This document shows, in pieces, positions 14,049-27,735 of a DNA stretch of 64,000 bases. The stretch covers positions 56,345 to 120,344 of the forward strand of contig NW_003116459.1 of assembly GCF_000003605.2 (NCBI RefSeq), given 5' to 3'. A program made the translations under genes and the position numbers. The stretch is from Saccoglossus kowalevskii (taxonomy: Eukaryota > Hemichordata > Enteropneusta > Harrimaniidae). How positions within the stretch are numbered: position 1 is the first letter of the stretch; the number at the start of each line of letters is the position of its first letter. The notes beneath the pieces are model-generated. The model did no database searches. It saw only the letters and a list, made by a program, of their open reading frames with translations, and was not told the DNA's origin.

Positions 14049-14088
14049 ATGGTCGTTTTGTGTTCATTGGATTTAAGAACAAATGAAG
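14049..14088 (+). CDS. Possible first coding exon after the TATA promoter
   Basis: ATG followed by 12 codons (MVVLCSLDLRTNE) and one further base, ending at GAAG/GTATGA, a usable donor in phase 1. Without splicing the frame would stop after 22 codons. The call rests on the promoter motifs and donor alone. No downstream exon is visible, so this is weak. Confidence 0.15.
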
Positions 14089-15712
14089 GTATGATCATTC
14101 ACAATGCAGTTAAGTGATAAATCAATGACAGTTGATCGCTGCGGTACACTTATACTTAACCACGCAATTATGGACCACAAAGAAACTCGTTTTTGAGCTC
14201 ACAAATTGATTACTAACAAAATACCTTTTTCCTTAAATAAATGCATAATGCTTTTTGTTAGAAATAATCATGATTGTGGCCTAGCTGATTGCGAATGTGT
14301 CTGGCAAGCTAATGTAGTGAGGAGGAAGGTTAGCAGTGTGCCTCGCTAGCTGGTAAAGGTGCCTTACATACGTGTTAGATGATTGAGATGTGAAATATAT
14401 TGAGTACACATATTCTGTTTATCTAGAATTACTCAAAATAATATCTAAAAAATGTCTAGCAAAACGCATATTAATCTATTTATAAGTATAGTGACAATAA
14501 AAAGCACAAAATCGGCTTAATAAAATTATTACTTTGATATACTGTCGTGATTTATGGGGTGTTTTAACTGTAGGTTATTTCTGTGTAAATTGTGCAGTTT
14601 TTTTGGATAGATTGTATTTCATTTTCATACTGTCTGTATCATAAATCGAGATCTATTCAGTAATGTTTTGGAATAAATTAAAATTAGTTTAAGCCACAAA
14701 AGAGAACACGTTAATCCAGAATCAAGCTATATGCTAGTGAATAATTCATGGAATTATTGTATTTTAGAACGGACGTGGACTTGCCATCTATGTGTCTCAT
14801 TGGCACTGTCCGTTAATGGCCGTTGGGCCACCATCTTTCTATTCATTATCGAACGAAATTGATATATGCCCTATAACTTTGATTACATGACCTTACATTT
14901 GCAAATGCTAGGGGACGCTGAGTGTGTATTTAAACTAGAAACATTAACAAGCGTTTCGTAAATAGCTTTCAAATTATAGATTCTTTTAATCATTGCACGT
15001 TGTCTGCATACCTGGACATATAGCTACACGGACGTTCATGTTTTACGGCTAAGGAACGCCTATGCTGGAAGTAAAACGAACTAAATAAGCTACACATATA
15101 ATAGCAACAATAAATGTCATCGATATATAAAAATAAAACCAACTCCGTGCGCTGTAGATAGATGTGTTAATACTTATTTTATATGTATAATAAACGTACT
15201 TGTTTCAGTTATATCTGCAGTGCTCCTGGGACAATTGTATTTTAATATAATCCAATGCAATGTAATATATTCAAATTTTACTATAATTGAATTGCATCTA
15301 ATCTAACCTAATATATGTCACTTGCACATCATTAGCACAATGAATGACTTATTTACATGTGCCTCTATCTTGGTATCTAGCTATACATTTGCATGAAAGA
15401 AACGCTAATTATTGTTCTGTTTCCTATTTGTATGGCCATGTTTTAAAGAACGCAATCTAGATTTTTGAAGCTCCATCCTGATAAATACGCCACAAACTCC
15501 TCGCACATTATATAAATGATTTATAAACAACTCAGTAATCAAATGTAATTTCTAAATGTGTGGTATTTGCCATTAGGACGATTTAATCACCCTAAATGTA
15601 TGTGTATATGAGTGGCCTTGGCTTAGAATGCTTGCTTGCTACAATAACCTTTAACCCAATGTTGTTCACCACTACCTGTTTCGGTTCATGCATAAAAATG
15701 AATAATTCAGAT
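14089..15712. other. Unique AT-rich DNA, nothing recognised
   Basis: No open frame, repeat or RNA gene that I can support. Confidence 0.55.
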
Positions 15713-15800
15713 TTATTATTACGGTGAGTTTGTGTAGATGTCTCCCAGCACTAGGTTTATTATTACGGTGAGTTTGTGTAGATGTCTCCCAGCACTAGGT
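15713..15800. repeat. Exact 44-bp tandem duplication
   Basis: Two adjoining identical 44-base units, each beginning TTATTATTACGGTGAGTTTG and ending CAGCACTAGGT. Identity implies a recent event. Each unit contains a donor-like GGTGAGT, but no exon can be seen around it. Confidence 0.95.
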
Positions 15801-16289
15801 TTATTCCTGACCTGCTTTTAGTACATCATCCAAGAATGACTCGGCGCGGGTCTTCATCATTAATCACTCGTTACTATTAAAATTTCACTATATATGCAGG
15901 TACTAAATATATATTTCTAATGAAATCAAGTGGCGTATTTGTTACCACTTATGTATCCAATTTATCGTATTGCTTTCTGATGTGTGCTGCTTCACAACCT
16001 GACAGAGAGGCCCCAGTGACGTAACACTATTGAAAATTAAACTCAGTAGTGGCAAGACAAGTATGGCTAAGGTATAATACCTCTCAGTAATCAGTGTTTC
16101 ATACATGTTGATACTCGTGGTTAAATTGAATAGCTAAGGCGTACGTCGTTTTCGTCATTATCGCCGTTAAATGCCCTCGTCAAGTATATTGGTCGGATGA
16201 TGGAAAATAATCCATCTTGTCTGTGTAGTGTGCGTTCTGGGGTTTTCCGATTCTTATTTTAACTCATGAATGTATATTGGGGGCACAGT

Positions 16290-16745
16290 TGATTTCTTGT
16301 GAATACTGAAAATTAACTTACATTCGATTGTTTCACTAATTTAATTTTAAGATGAGTGCACACTGTGTCTACTACTGCGATATCTGGACATTTCAGTTTT
16401 CAATCTGATTATTTATCTATAATGTAAATCGGCGCTACATATTTGCTTTCTCGTAGATGCCGAAAATTAAAACAATCATTTTAAGATGAATGCATTGAGT
16501 TTACTACTGCGATACCGAGACGTTTCAGTTGTAAATTGAACTGTTTATAATTTAACATAAATTGAACCATTTTGTCTTGTATATATATATATATATATAT
16601 ATATATACTACATATTTGATTCAATTTTGTGAATGTTATAAACGTTGAACTAATATTTCATAATTTCATATATTACATTTGACAATTAATGCATCTGCTT
16701 CACTACCGCGATATAAAAACGTTTTAATGATTTGGTAAAATCATT
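16290..16745. repeat. Decayed tandem repeat, three copies
   Basis: Three related segments share TCTACTACTGCGATATCTGG (16368), TTTACTACTGCGATACCGAG (16499) and TTCACTACCGCGATAT (16698), each followed by a variant of ACGTTTCAG. AAAATTAA and ATTTTAAGATGA blocks precede the first two in the same order. Spacing is about 131 and 199 bases, the latter enlarged by the TA tract. Divergence marks it as old. Confidence 0.7.
16579..16609. repeat. (TA)n dinucleotide tract
   Basis: A run of about 14-15 TA units inside the decayed tandem repeat at 16290-16745. Confidence 0.95.
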
Positions 16746-17207
16746 AAATGAATATATCATTCTATTTCACAATATTAAATCTAGGTCATATATCTAAGAC
16801 GTAGCTTGCAAATAACGCATTTCTGGTTAATGCCATTTAGACCACTCTTGGTCATGTGATCCAATATTCTGGCCGTTGGTTTATTTGTAGTAAATTCACA
16901 TGTTTTTTATCTTTATGCTAATTGAAAACCGGCTATACTTGTATTCATATCCTAAGTATAGTTTCCGTTGATAACTGTGACTTAAACCGGCATTGCCTTA
17001 GTTACATGACTATTACAGATGTAAACGCACGTGCGATTAACTATACGAACTGCTTCGTAATACTGATTAAAATAACTTCATGTGCCCCAGATTAAACACC
17101 TGACATAACTTTTTTGCTATATGCCACAATGTCCGTTCATTGTTGTGAGAGCAATATAAATTGGGCTTATCTTGCATTAACATAATATACAAAAAGGTTA
17201 TCACTGA

Positions 17208-17276
17208 TGTCGATGCGACCCGTACTGCCTGAGTGCATACTTCGCGGTATTCTCATGAAAACCTTATTATTATTAT
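17208..17276 (+). repeat. Dispersed repeat, copy 3 (diverged)
   Basis: Matches the family through GTCGAT, GTACTG, GTGCATACTT, GGTATTCTC and AACCTTATTATTAT in order, with more changes than the other two copies. Same orientation. Confidence 0.55.
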
Positions 17277-17720
17277 ATCATGCTCCTGCTTGTAGCATAA
17301 ATAAAGTGAGTGATTATAACCCGAAATGACAACGAAAAACGCTTTGCCTGTGAAAACGTTTGCGTAAGTGACGTGATTTTATTTCTATCGCGCGCTATAA
17401 CGCGTCTGCGTCAAATGTGAAAAAAGAAGATTTCTTGGAACGCGTCAATGTTGGGGAAGTAGCTTTGAAGCACCGAACTCTTGAATGATTGCTGATTTTC
17501 AGAACGAGTGTTGATACGGTTTTGTACGGAAGGGCGAATTCTATTGTTTCTATGCTTGATGTATAATAATGGTCATATATATTACTTATTTTAATGAATA
17601 ACATTAACACGATATCTAAATCGATTTCCCAAACTTGGGTGATTCGAAGTGGGCGAACAGGCTTTTTCTCATGTATAGGGGAAATTATTTAAACTGTCAT
17701 CTTTTCAAATAGGTCGGTTA

Positions 17721-17734
17721 CCCCCCCCCCCCCC
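17721..17734. repeat. Poly-C tract (14 C)
   Basis: An uninterrupted run of 14 C in an otherwise AT-rich stretch. No other signal is attached to it. Confidence 0.95.
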
Positions 17735-20700
17735 TCATACCCATTTATTTTTATTTTTACAAAATGTAGTTCCAGATGCATTGTTTACAAGATCACAAAA
17801 ACAAATCATGACACAAAACACAACATAAACCATTTTGTTCACATAAACAGTACAGTGTGTTTTATTACTGAATAGTTTCGAATACCGACGTATATTTGTA
17901 CACATGATCAGTTTATAATTGATTAGAAGGAATACAACAAACTATGTTCATTTTTCAGCACGAATAATTTAATGGAGATGACTAATTTGGCGGGGGCCAT
18001 TTACATAACATTTTCCTACATAACTCAATATTCTAGCAATATTACGACTATAAAATTCTAGTTAACGTTGTCATAGCGGTTTTCATGTGTTTCACAAAAT
18101 GTACGGAGTCTAATTTTAATCGTCATTCTCTAACATTTATATTATGAATGCGAGTATCATTGCAGTATCGCTGATAATTGCAGTACTGTTATGTATTGAT
18201 TATACATTACGCTACCCACATATGTAAATATTTCAAAGCTTCCTTTTCATTGCTGACGTCATTCAAGGTTTGTTTGTTCGTATCTTCCACGATGCATGTC
18301 ACTCAAGAAATGTCACGTCAGATCACGCGGCAATGCACTAAAGCTGTCAAATAGCGGAAACTCACCTTTCGCTCAAACTCCCCTAATTGGTATAATACGC
18401 AGTCCACCATTTCCTAACCTGGAGAAATCTTTCATCTTACAGGAAATCTTTTCTTTGCAGAAGCAGCTCATTTTCCCAACTGACGCTTACAGTTATTATT
18501 AAAGTCACTCTAATAATTTGCAATTACTTGTAATTTATAATTTGGGATAGGTTAATTGACACTTGAACTCAGATTTTATGATATCAATTACACTTTTAAA
18601 TCATCTTTAGAACATGACTAGTTCAAGTAAGTCAAATATTTCATTTCAAGCACGTTTCAAGTACAATTAGAGTATCACAATGTGATTGCACGGGTCTGAG
18701 TTATGGTTTGTTTATTTATACTTGCTGAATACAATAAGCTTTGGGAAAACAGTACACAGGTAATGTGACAGCATGTATAAACCTTAAAAAGTCTTCTCAA
18801 GTGATAGCAATATTTATTAATCGTGATTTTTTGTGTGACTTTACTACTATGGAAAGATAGTGTAATCGCAAACACAGATCGTCTGATTGATTGTATTTCG
18901 TCCACACTAGACAGCTCATTGAGCGAAACGGACACGGTAAAACGATTTATTGATCACATTTTCACATTTCTTAACTTTGACAATCAATGGCTGTGTCGCA
19001 TTTCATTGGATATGGGTTTTAACATAACATGGAACATCATATCGCTGTTGTCATGGAAACCGTAAATGTCAACGACCAGATTACCCAATATGAACCCATG
19101 TCTGATTTGAACTTCCCGACATGATAGTGCTTTGACGGCGATAATATGATATGATTTAACCTTCATAATTCATACAGAAAAAGTAACGCCAAAAATGGTT
19201 GTCATGACGTCGCAATATTTTATTTTGCTTGCTCGTTGAAGCCTTTGTATTACCATGCCCTGTGTAGCTAGCAGCTCTGTGATTGGTCAACGTGCAGTTA
19301 CAGAAACCAGTCGCTGAGTTTGATAAGAACACTGGTCAACTGTTAGGGTTTATAACACATGCAGTAATCCGACAAAGAAAATTATTGAGAAATGCCGGTA
19401 GTGCATTATATATGAATAATGTCTTTTCAGAGTATGTGCATAGATTCAAACGCTACAATATATAATATCCATACTTACTTTTAATATTGTATATCAAGGA
19501 TGACTAAAACAGCAAAGTAGAACATGTCGTGCAGTATTTTTAGGTTATGGTCGGGGGCCACTGTTACAAAGACGTTACAGCCAAATTGTATTATAGACAA
19601 AAAGTACACTAGATTCGCAATTTGTAGGGGATAAGAGGCATTCTAGCATTTTCGACACGAATTACCAGATCAACTATTTGCCCCGCAATTACAATCGACA
19701 TGGTTCAGTGAAATGTATTTAAAGCGAAGCATATCTTCACGTTGTTTATGTCGCATGGGACCCATATCATCGAACATACGACGCGGCGTGACTACTGTTC
19801 AGCGTATTTAAACATCTTTGCTACTATCATTTGGGAATACAGTCACGTACATACATATCGGCATATTTCCGATAATGGTCTGCAGCAATACACAAAATTA
19901 GGTTAATAATAACGGCACGAATCCATAAAATTGATAAATATGTATGTATTTAATTGAATGTTTTGTGCTCGTCGAAAGAGACTAAATGGAATACGACATA
20001 TACACAAAAAACACAAATGCGCTTTCCATGTATGTATGTTTCGGTCATTGGCCCAGATAATAAACCGATTTGATGCTGTCAAGTAAATAAATAATGATGA
20101 GTCTCACCACGATTATTGTTCAGTGCATATTCCATCCATAGCTCTATTAGTGTGCAACAGTAGACAGTCCGTTGACCTTTCCATCTTCATTTCCATATAA
20201 CACATGTACAAAGTTGGCATGTGCTATAATATATTGCAAAGATCATGGGTCATATCACATGTATGCTGTAACATGGTTTTCACGGCAGCACTATAACAAA
20301 GAGGTGAAGTTAGTGATATGTACGTGATGATGTGTTTCAGCTTATATACGTTGTAATTTACAAATCCTACAAGTGGTCTCGTTTGTGAGTATTTGTGTTC
20401 TTACTGTGAACGAGCTAAGATAAAGGTCATGTCGAGGATTGACAGTGTATGACGCACGTTTGTACCACTTCTACTACTTTGAAACTAATAGCCGTTGTTT
20501 AAAATGTTAAAATAAGAACGTGACAACTCCTGGCAATGTCTTTGATGTAATACTATTATTTAATTAGTAGTGTTTCCCTTTTCTTTCTGTTGTTCAATGG
20601 GTCAATTTCTATATGTATACGCTGCGTGTGGCGACACTGTATAGAATTTCTGCACGAGTATTGATGCCAACACGCAGACTTAACAAGAAATAAAAAAAAT

Positions 20701-21890
20701 ATTTAACTAAAGCTGACATTCTTTGTGAATTCTGTTTTCACAATTACTACATAGAATTCATTTTTCCATTTATGTTTCCCCAGGAAAACATGCTGTTTAG
20801 AAAATTTAAAAATGTAATTACAAGTACGTGTTGGCCTTAAATGAAGTTTGACGGTTCAACGTACTTACATATATTGTTTAATTTAAACTCTAATTCCGTA
20901 GTTTTTGTAGAATTTTTGGAAACTACCGAAAATACACAACAGCTGTATGCTTGATCGGTTGTTCTGCCACAAAAACAAGCGTGCCACCCCATTAATCTTC
21001 CACACGCTTGCATCTAGTATCGGCACTTTTAGAGTTTAAATTAACCAACACGGCGGATGTCATTTACTTTGTTCCTTACTCCAGATCAAGTGTGGACCTA
21101 TCGTTAATTGTGCCATATAAAAATTCGAACACCTGCTTTCTCGCCTCTAAATACTTCCTAACATGTACCCCGAAGTAGACCATGAAATAAAGTGTCACAT
21201 TCCAGTTATCACATATGATTGATAATGGAAGTAAATACTAAAATATTTATAACGAATATCACAAAATCTCTGGTAATGCATTACAGACTTATTCTAAAAT
21301 ATACTATCACACAACAACTCACGTAGTGTCAAATAACTGGTAGTCCATTAAAATATAATTTCAAAAATATACGTTTATTCCCACAAGGCAAGGTATCATC
21401 TTTGACGTTGAGTTAGACGCACATACATGTTTTGACTGCTAATTATCACTACAGTTTTAGTGGCTCACAGTTGAAGAGCTAAAGCTAATGTCTTTCCTCA
21501 CGTGTTGTATATTTCAGGGAGAATAATCAAAGCATAGACATGTTTGTCTCATATTTTAGGCGTAATATCCAAACCCTTCTATTGGTTAACTACAATGATA
21601 TTATAACTATAATAATGCATGTATACCATACAGCGTGATTAGAACTTACCGTAGAAACGAAACACCAGATATGTATTGCAAATCACACTACCTTGTGGTG
21701 TGTTTTATTGATGATACGTTGTCCTTTGGGCAAGCTAATGATTAGTAGTTAAACTGAAATACTAGTGTAGTTCAAATAAAATGTATATGTAAAATGTTTC
21801 TTTATTAGATTTTGCATACAATGATTACTATCGATAGACTTAATAAGGCCTACTTCCTAAATGAATTTTGTATGGTTAACATCAAATTCT

Positions 21891-21910
21891 AATTATGCTT
21901 TAGCATAATT
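21891..21910. repeat. Palindrome at the left edge of the 23-bp array
   Basis: AATTATGC and GCATAATT are exact inverted repeats around a 4-base TTTA centre. The first array unit begins within the right arm. It could be a seed for the array's expansion or chance in AT-rich DNA. Confidence 0.6.
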
Positions 21911-22204
21911 TCACGTCCTATCACCGGGCTAAATCACGTCCTATCACCGGGTTAAATCACGTTTTATCACCGGGTTAAAATACGTCATATCACCGGGTTA
22001 AATCACGTCCTATCACCGGGCTAAATCACGTCCTATCACCGGGTTAAATCACGTCTTATCACCGGGTTAAATTACGTCATATCACCGGGTTATGTTACGC
22101 CCTATCACCAGGTTACGTCACGACCTATCAGCGGGTTACGTCACGACCTAACACCGGGTTACGTCACGGCCTATCACCGGGTTACGTCACGGCCTATCAC
22201 CGGA
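21906..22204. repeat. 23-bp tandem array with ACCGGG core, 13 copies
   Basis: The core TATCACCGGG recurs in perfect 23-base register, 13 times from 21921 to 22197 without one insertion or deletion. The first eight copies carry TAAATCACGTC. The last five shift to TACGTCACGAC or TACGTCACGGC, creating ACGTCA half-sites. Copies 1-4 and 5-8 share the same order of variants, indicating duplication of a 92-bp four-copy block. The left edge abuts the palindrome at 21891-21910. Confidence 0.97.
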
Positions 22205-24738
22205 TTATGTCGTCTTACATTTACATTGTTACACCACTATATGTGCATTATGTTAAACAACGTGTGTTACGTTTAGAACATTTTTGTATTTACTTTTACT
22301 GTGTTACGTTTGAAACGTTTGTGGGAAAATTAGCTATTACATTTAAAATTGGCTATTACATTATTATGCATTTTATATAAATTGAAGAAGTATAATCAAT
22401 AATATAAATACTCCAGTAATAAGAATATATTAAAAACTGATGAAATCAACTTTTATCGATTCCCAAGTGTAATAGTTGCTCCAAATGATCCTGGTGCAAT
22501 AATGATAACTCATCTTATATCATGATCTTCGATTGTAAAATTACAACATAGGTAATCTGCTTTGAAATTGTTATTCCATATTTATTAAATTATTAAAACA
22601 AATATTATCAATTATTGATAATTATCTCGATCGATATTGTGACACAGTAGATTTTGAAAAATTCAAAATATTTAGTGAATCTTACTTTTGAACCAAGATG
22701 TGATGATTTCAATAACATTAGTATTTTTCATACAATAAACGAAAATCATAACTGGATTTAAGCAGGCATTGTGTCACAAACATGATACACATAGATACAA
22801 ATCCTCCGTCATAACTCATAACTCTGGATAGCAAAAAAACATACTGATGTTGAAATGTCTGATATGTTGAATGTTGTCATGGACAATATATATGTGCACT
22901 TAGATAGATTAGGATTTAGACAAGTTATTGACATTCCATCGAGCACGAATTGTGTAACACTTATTAGTGTCATTATTGACGGTCTCTTAAGTTTAAATAA
23001 AAAGCATTTTTCTCGTTATCTTGACTTATCCTGAAGTACTAACCACCAAGGACACATAAATTGAGCTTTATACCTTTATCTGTTCCTCAAAATTAAACCT
23101 AAACACACGATGCTGAGGGATAAGCGGGAATTCAATTTCCCGTATTTTTCAAGTGCCATTCACTCTGCTCCAGCTTATGGTGTATACATGTTTCAACTTT
23201 TAAGTTCTGTGGAGCATGTAGGTCATATGAGGATTTTCGACTAAACATGTGATCTACGTGACGTAGACCTGTGTTGCTTTGTAATGCAACGAACACTTAT
23301 GTTATTGTAACATTCCTTTTCACACAGTCGTGTCAAACTAAATATATGCTATCAGGCGATGAGAGTAAGACTGACCAAATAGAAATAATAATAAGGGGTT
23401 ACTGTTTGATATGTAATTAAATTTATTTTTGCCTATAATTGTTGGTCAATTTTTTTTAAAACAAATTTGGAAAAATATTACGGTTTTTTGTGATAGGTGA
23501 GAAACGTTGACATTTGGGAGTATAGAAAATACACAAAATAAACACATTATATACATACAAAACTATTTGATATATGATGATAAATATTTGATAATAATTA
23601 ATATTGTGCTGTATAAAATCTTACTGTGTGACGGTTAAATTTAAATGATGTGCTGAACTGATACAGCTATATAAAATTGCAATGGTTATATGTACTCTGA
23701 GGATATTAACACCGTAACGATGACAACAGTTATTAGGTCATAAGTAAAAAAAAATAGTTTTTGTATAGGGGATATTTTAGTCATGTAGACTCGTATAAAA
23801 GATCATTATCTATTGTGGTGTCGAAGCAGAATCATGGATGCAGGGCATTTACCATTTCAAATGTCTATTTCTTATGTACGGTTATTGATAATCACATTTT
23901 ATCTCCATCATTAGTAGAGGCAGCAACTTTTATTCAAAAAAACATGCAACAACCATATTCATCAGGCAATACTTTGATATTGTATACATTCATTCATAAA
24001 CACTTTCTCGCCGTCATTGGTACAATAAGCTCAACTAGTACTGGGTTTTGAATTTTTTTGCAAGGTATGGTTGTCATAGAGAAGAGCGAGTATCATTTTT
24101 CTAATACGAATCTGGAATAAATGTATTTCACATTTGTATCACGTGGATTATAGTCATAAGGTGTGAGGATTTTTGTTTTACTTTTCATTTTACGTAACAT
24201 ATTGCGCATGTGTACTTGCTAGTGGCATATGGTCTAATATTATGCAATTATGTCACGTGTTATCCAAATATGGGCAATGTAGTTAGAACTGAATACCCTG
24301 AAAAACCATGCCTGTCACGTGATTAACTGTTTTTTTTCAAATTACTTTCTTTCGACGCCGACAAATCCCAGGTCACAATGAAATGACCATGTACATTGGT
24401 GACAACCTTTGCATTTATTTAGTAAGAATCGTCAGTAATATAATATTTATTGTGAATGTGTTTACATAATTCAATCCAATTACTTTATTCAAGGATACCG
24501 ACAAACATTATGATGGCCAACTCAGTTGATTGAAATGTTCGTCTCCCTTACTTCCGACAAGAATGTTATAGACTGTGTTTTAAGTGTAGATCTCTGAAAT
24601 GTAAAAAAAATGGCAACGTAGACGGGAATAATTGAGATTAAGTGAACCTGAAAAGTCGTGACGTCATAGAAAATATTAGGTGATAGCCATTTCAGTCAAT
24701 TTAAGTTGGATTGGACAGCCGAATGCAAAGACGCTGTT

Positions 24739-24924
24739 ATGTCGGATTACTTAGACAACATAGACACTTCGGAGTGCCTGCCACTTCAGTGTACTTCCGT
24801 TCATGTCAACTGTGACTGGTGCCATGTTTTCAATCACTTTAACACCTTTAATCTTTCCATAGTAGCCAGTCTAAGTCGAGAAAAAACAAACGTAAAAGAT
24901 ATCCCTGGTAATAATGCGTGCTGA
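24739..24924 (+). CDS. Possible small ORF or exon, Cys-containing, unrecognised
   Basis: From the ATG the frame reads MSDYLDNIDTSECLPLQCTS, then VHVNCDWCHVFNHFN, and stops after 61 residues. The cysteines form C-x4-C-x6-C-x2-C. Base use is more balanced than in the surroundings. An exact CRE lies at 24659-24666, 80 bases upstream. A weak donor (CCTG/GTAATA) occurs near the end, so it could be a first exon. No family recognised. Confidence 0.2.
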   Translation: MSDYLDNIDTSECLPLQCTSVHVNCDWCHVFNHFNTFNLSIVASLSREKTNVKDIPGNNAC

Positions 24925-27509
24925 AAAATCTACTGAAATACAACATAATGCCATGTATCTGTGAGGAACGATTGTTGATTTACATCTCTATAGCTGCAGT
25001 AGTTTCGCTATTTGTCAGTTCTATAGACCAAATTAAAAAGTGTAGTATTTGCTGCTAATATTGACATTGGAGAAATCGTGAGGGGTTAAGCTCGAACGTA
25101 TCATCAGTAAATACGAATGTTACAACCTAATACGGAAAACCGGAACTACGTTGTTACGCCTGCACCAATATCACCGAAAACCGCAAAGAATTTAAATTCG
25201 ATATGAAGGTATGCAAAACGAATAATAGAACTCTATAAAAAATATTGTTTTATTGGTCATTGTTTACCCACTAAACTGGGAGCTTATTATCTTAAAGAAA
25301 AGTCTTGGAAACATGTTGGAATGCCGGAGACGTGCCACTATGCGATGTATGTCATTAATTGAAGTGGTGCGCTGACTGGGCAATATCACAAGTAGATACA
25401 TTTCTCCCGACGGCTATTTAGGAATTCCCAATGTGCCATTATACAATGTTGATAACGTTTGCTAACAGTTAATCTTAGCTATTGCAATAGACTTTGTGAC
25501 TCCCTTGGTAAGACGCCATTGAATGATTGTTGAATCCCCCGATTCCCGTGAGTGTGAAACTGTTCACTGTATATGTACATAACAGAATCAGAACGCAGTA
25601 TAACGTGTTCGATTAAACTATCGTTTCCAGTATTTATTTTTGAACGGACATCAGCGAATAACTCCCATGGCGTATAGCAAACAGTGTATCATCATTGCAA
25701 ATGCAAAGTCGTTGGGTAGATATACACATCATGCACGTTACCATCCGTTCAGTTTAAGTAACCGTTTGACTACTATAACACTAACACAATCACGCTATGA
25801 ATTGGCATGCAGGCTTGAACCACAGTGATGAATTCTGTTTATTTGCCAGAATCGTATTTAAAGTACAGCAGGCATTTATTAATTAACTAGAACGAATGTG
25901 GGATCGCTATGTTTTGGTAAAAAATATTGAAAACGGGCTGCCGTTATATTTCTAATACAGTACGTCTTGGTTTTCGTTAGGTCGAGTGCGACACCAAGAC
26001 CATAACTTAGACAGCTTAATTGGTTATTCTCTAGTCTAGTTCGATGTAGTTAACGATTGCTAATTAGTATATATGTATAATTAAAGAAAGCGCTGGATTA
26101 ATTAACAGTCAATAATGATCGATACCATGACCTTGGAATTGTTTATACTGATCACTGATTGTTGCTGGTTAATAGTGGTATATGTACGTTATGTACATGA
26201 ATTAGATAAAGTGCATTATAAAATCACGTCTGCGTTGGTGACAATACCGTTATAAGAGCAATACATTACATGCAATCAAAACCGCTGATTTTTCGCTTTT
26301 TGTAATAATATCGACAAAAGAGAAAGTATTTCCTGTGAATTTGCTACATGTAGTCGCTGACCGCGATGTAGTAGATTTGAAAGGTGTAGATTTCTAACGG
26401 TGATGTTGATTCAGCGTTGCTTAGCAACATGAGCATGTGTATGAGCTTACATTGTTCAGTGGCATGCGAGGGGAAAATATGATCATAACTGTGTGAAAGA
26501 CTACAATCTTATCTACTGTAATTTACCAATTACGTGGCTTTTGTTATTTAGTATGCAGAATAAAGAAATATTCAGCGGCGGGCCCACTATGTAACTAATT
26601 GCAAGGCCCACGATGATTCAGGTCATGTTTTCGAAAATAATTTATACCATCTGTTCTGAAACACGATTTATTGGATAACATTCTCGCACGACGTGTGTCT
26701 CATTATTTCAACGCCTACAGTCAATTCTCATTTAATGCCTGTTGTTATTCAATTGCACTATTCCACTCTCTACTTGCGATTTTTTTTTTGTAGAATTCGC
26801 TGATTTAACAAACATATATATTTACTTTCATGCCGTATAGTTGCACTATGTTTGTCGCTTCATGTCTCATGCTTTGTTTTGTAAAATAAATATTACATAA
26901 TACTAAACCCTTGCGTTGTAATATGGGAAACCGAATCGAATATGTCTATGTAATCACAGCACGAACGTCCGTAAAATATTGTTATATTGTACTTTAGTTT
27001 AAAGCGCGGTGGTCGTCGCGCAGCGCGTGTCGAATTTTATGTAAATAAACAATATATTTTACACGCGTTGTATACGTCGCTATGAGTCCCATATCGAACA
27101 GAACGCAGCACGACGACTGCCACCCTTTAACAGCACAAATGCACGGGAACAGTCAGACTTAATATATATTAGGATTTCGAATTTAAGAAATGGTGGGAAT
27201 GAGCCGATTGGGAGGATATAGCTGGTAGGTGTCGCAACTGACAAGAAAGGCCTGACTAATAATGTCATATTACATAATGCATTTGCGATTGAGACGATCC
27301 TTACATTGTGATGTACATACGCATCAACGGAAACTTACATACTTTCTGAGTGTTGTAAGAATACTGCAGCATCATCAATCCCGGTCGCCGAGTATAAACC
27401 GTTTCTCAGCGAAGTAACACTATAAAAATTATCACCATTTTCAAACAAACTACACTCCATCCTTTCTATCAAGGTACGTAACTATAAATACTTTGCCAAG
27501 ACAGCAATA

Positions 27510-27671
27510 TTATAGAACAACAGACATAATGCGCGCATGCTCAGTGACGTCATCCTGATCGTAGTCACTTTCATTTCGTTCTCGTCGGATTACAACATTA
27601 TCCATGTCGGTGTAAACGAAGGATTGATACTTGCTGTAGAATTCATTCTTCCAATCCTCCTCGTGTCCCAT
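27510..27671 (-). CDS. Possible small acidic ORF or exon, unrecognised
   Basis: The minus-strand frame MGHEEDWKNEFYSKYQSFVY, then TDMDNVVIRRERNESDYDQD, gives 53 residues rich in charged amino acids, uncommon in chance frames of this DNA. An acceptor-like TTATTTACCCAG lies just upstream. The TGACGTCA at 27545-27552 falls inside the frame. No family recognised and no companion exon seen. Confidence 0.2.
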   Translation of the reverse strand: MGHEEDWKNEFYSKYQSFVYTDMDNVVIRRERNESDYDQDDVTEHARIMSVVL

Positions 27672-27735
27672 ATGCTGGGTAAATAATGGATTCAAACTTC
27701 AAAGTTCTGTATCGTTCTATGCTGTATCTTTTCAG

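Larger units (their letters stand above)
16746..21890. other. Unique AT-rich DNA, no gene seen
   Basis: Contains dispersed repeat copy 3, the poly-C tract and one CRE palindrome (18254). Frames of up to 86 codons on both strands show no domain or splice structure. Confidence 0.55.

Noticed and set aside
21906-22204. Could the regular arrays (here, 31649-34146 and 44556-45020) be CRISPR?
   Set aside because: There are no unique spacers: whole units repeat head to tail. The sequence is animal-like with introns, and no cas genes are present.
26740-26765. Other ATTGCAC heptamers (also near 14992, 31484 and 57245)
   Set aside because: They are expected by chance at this frequency and none sits in a hairpin comparable to 29866-29945.
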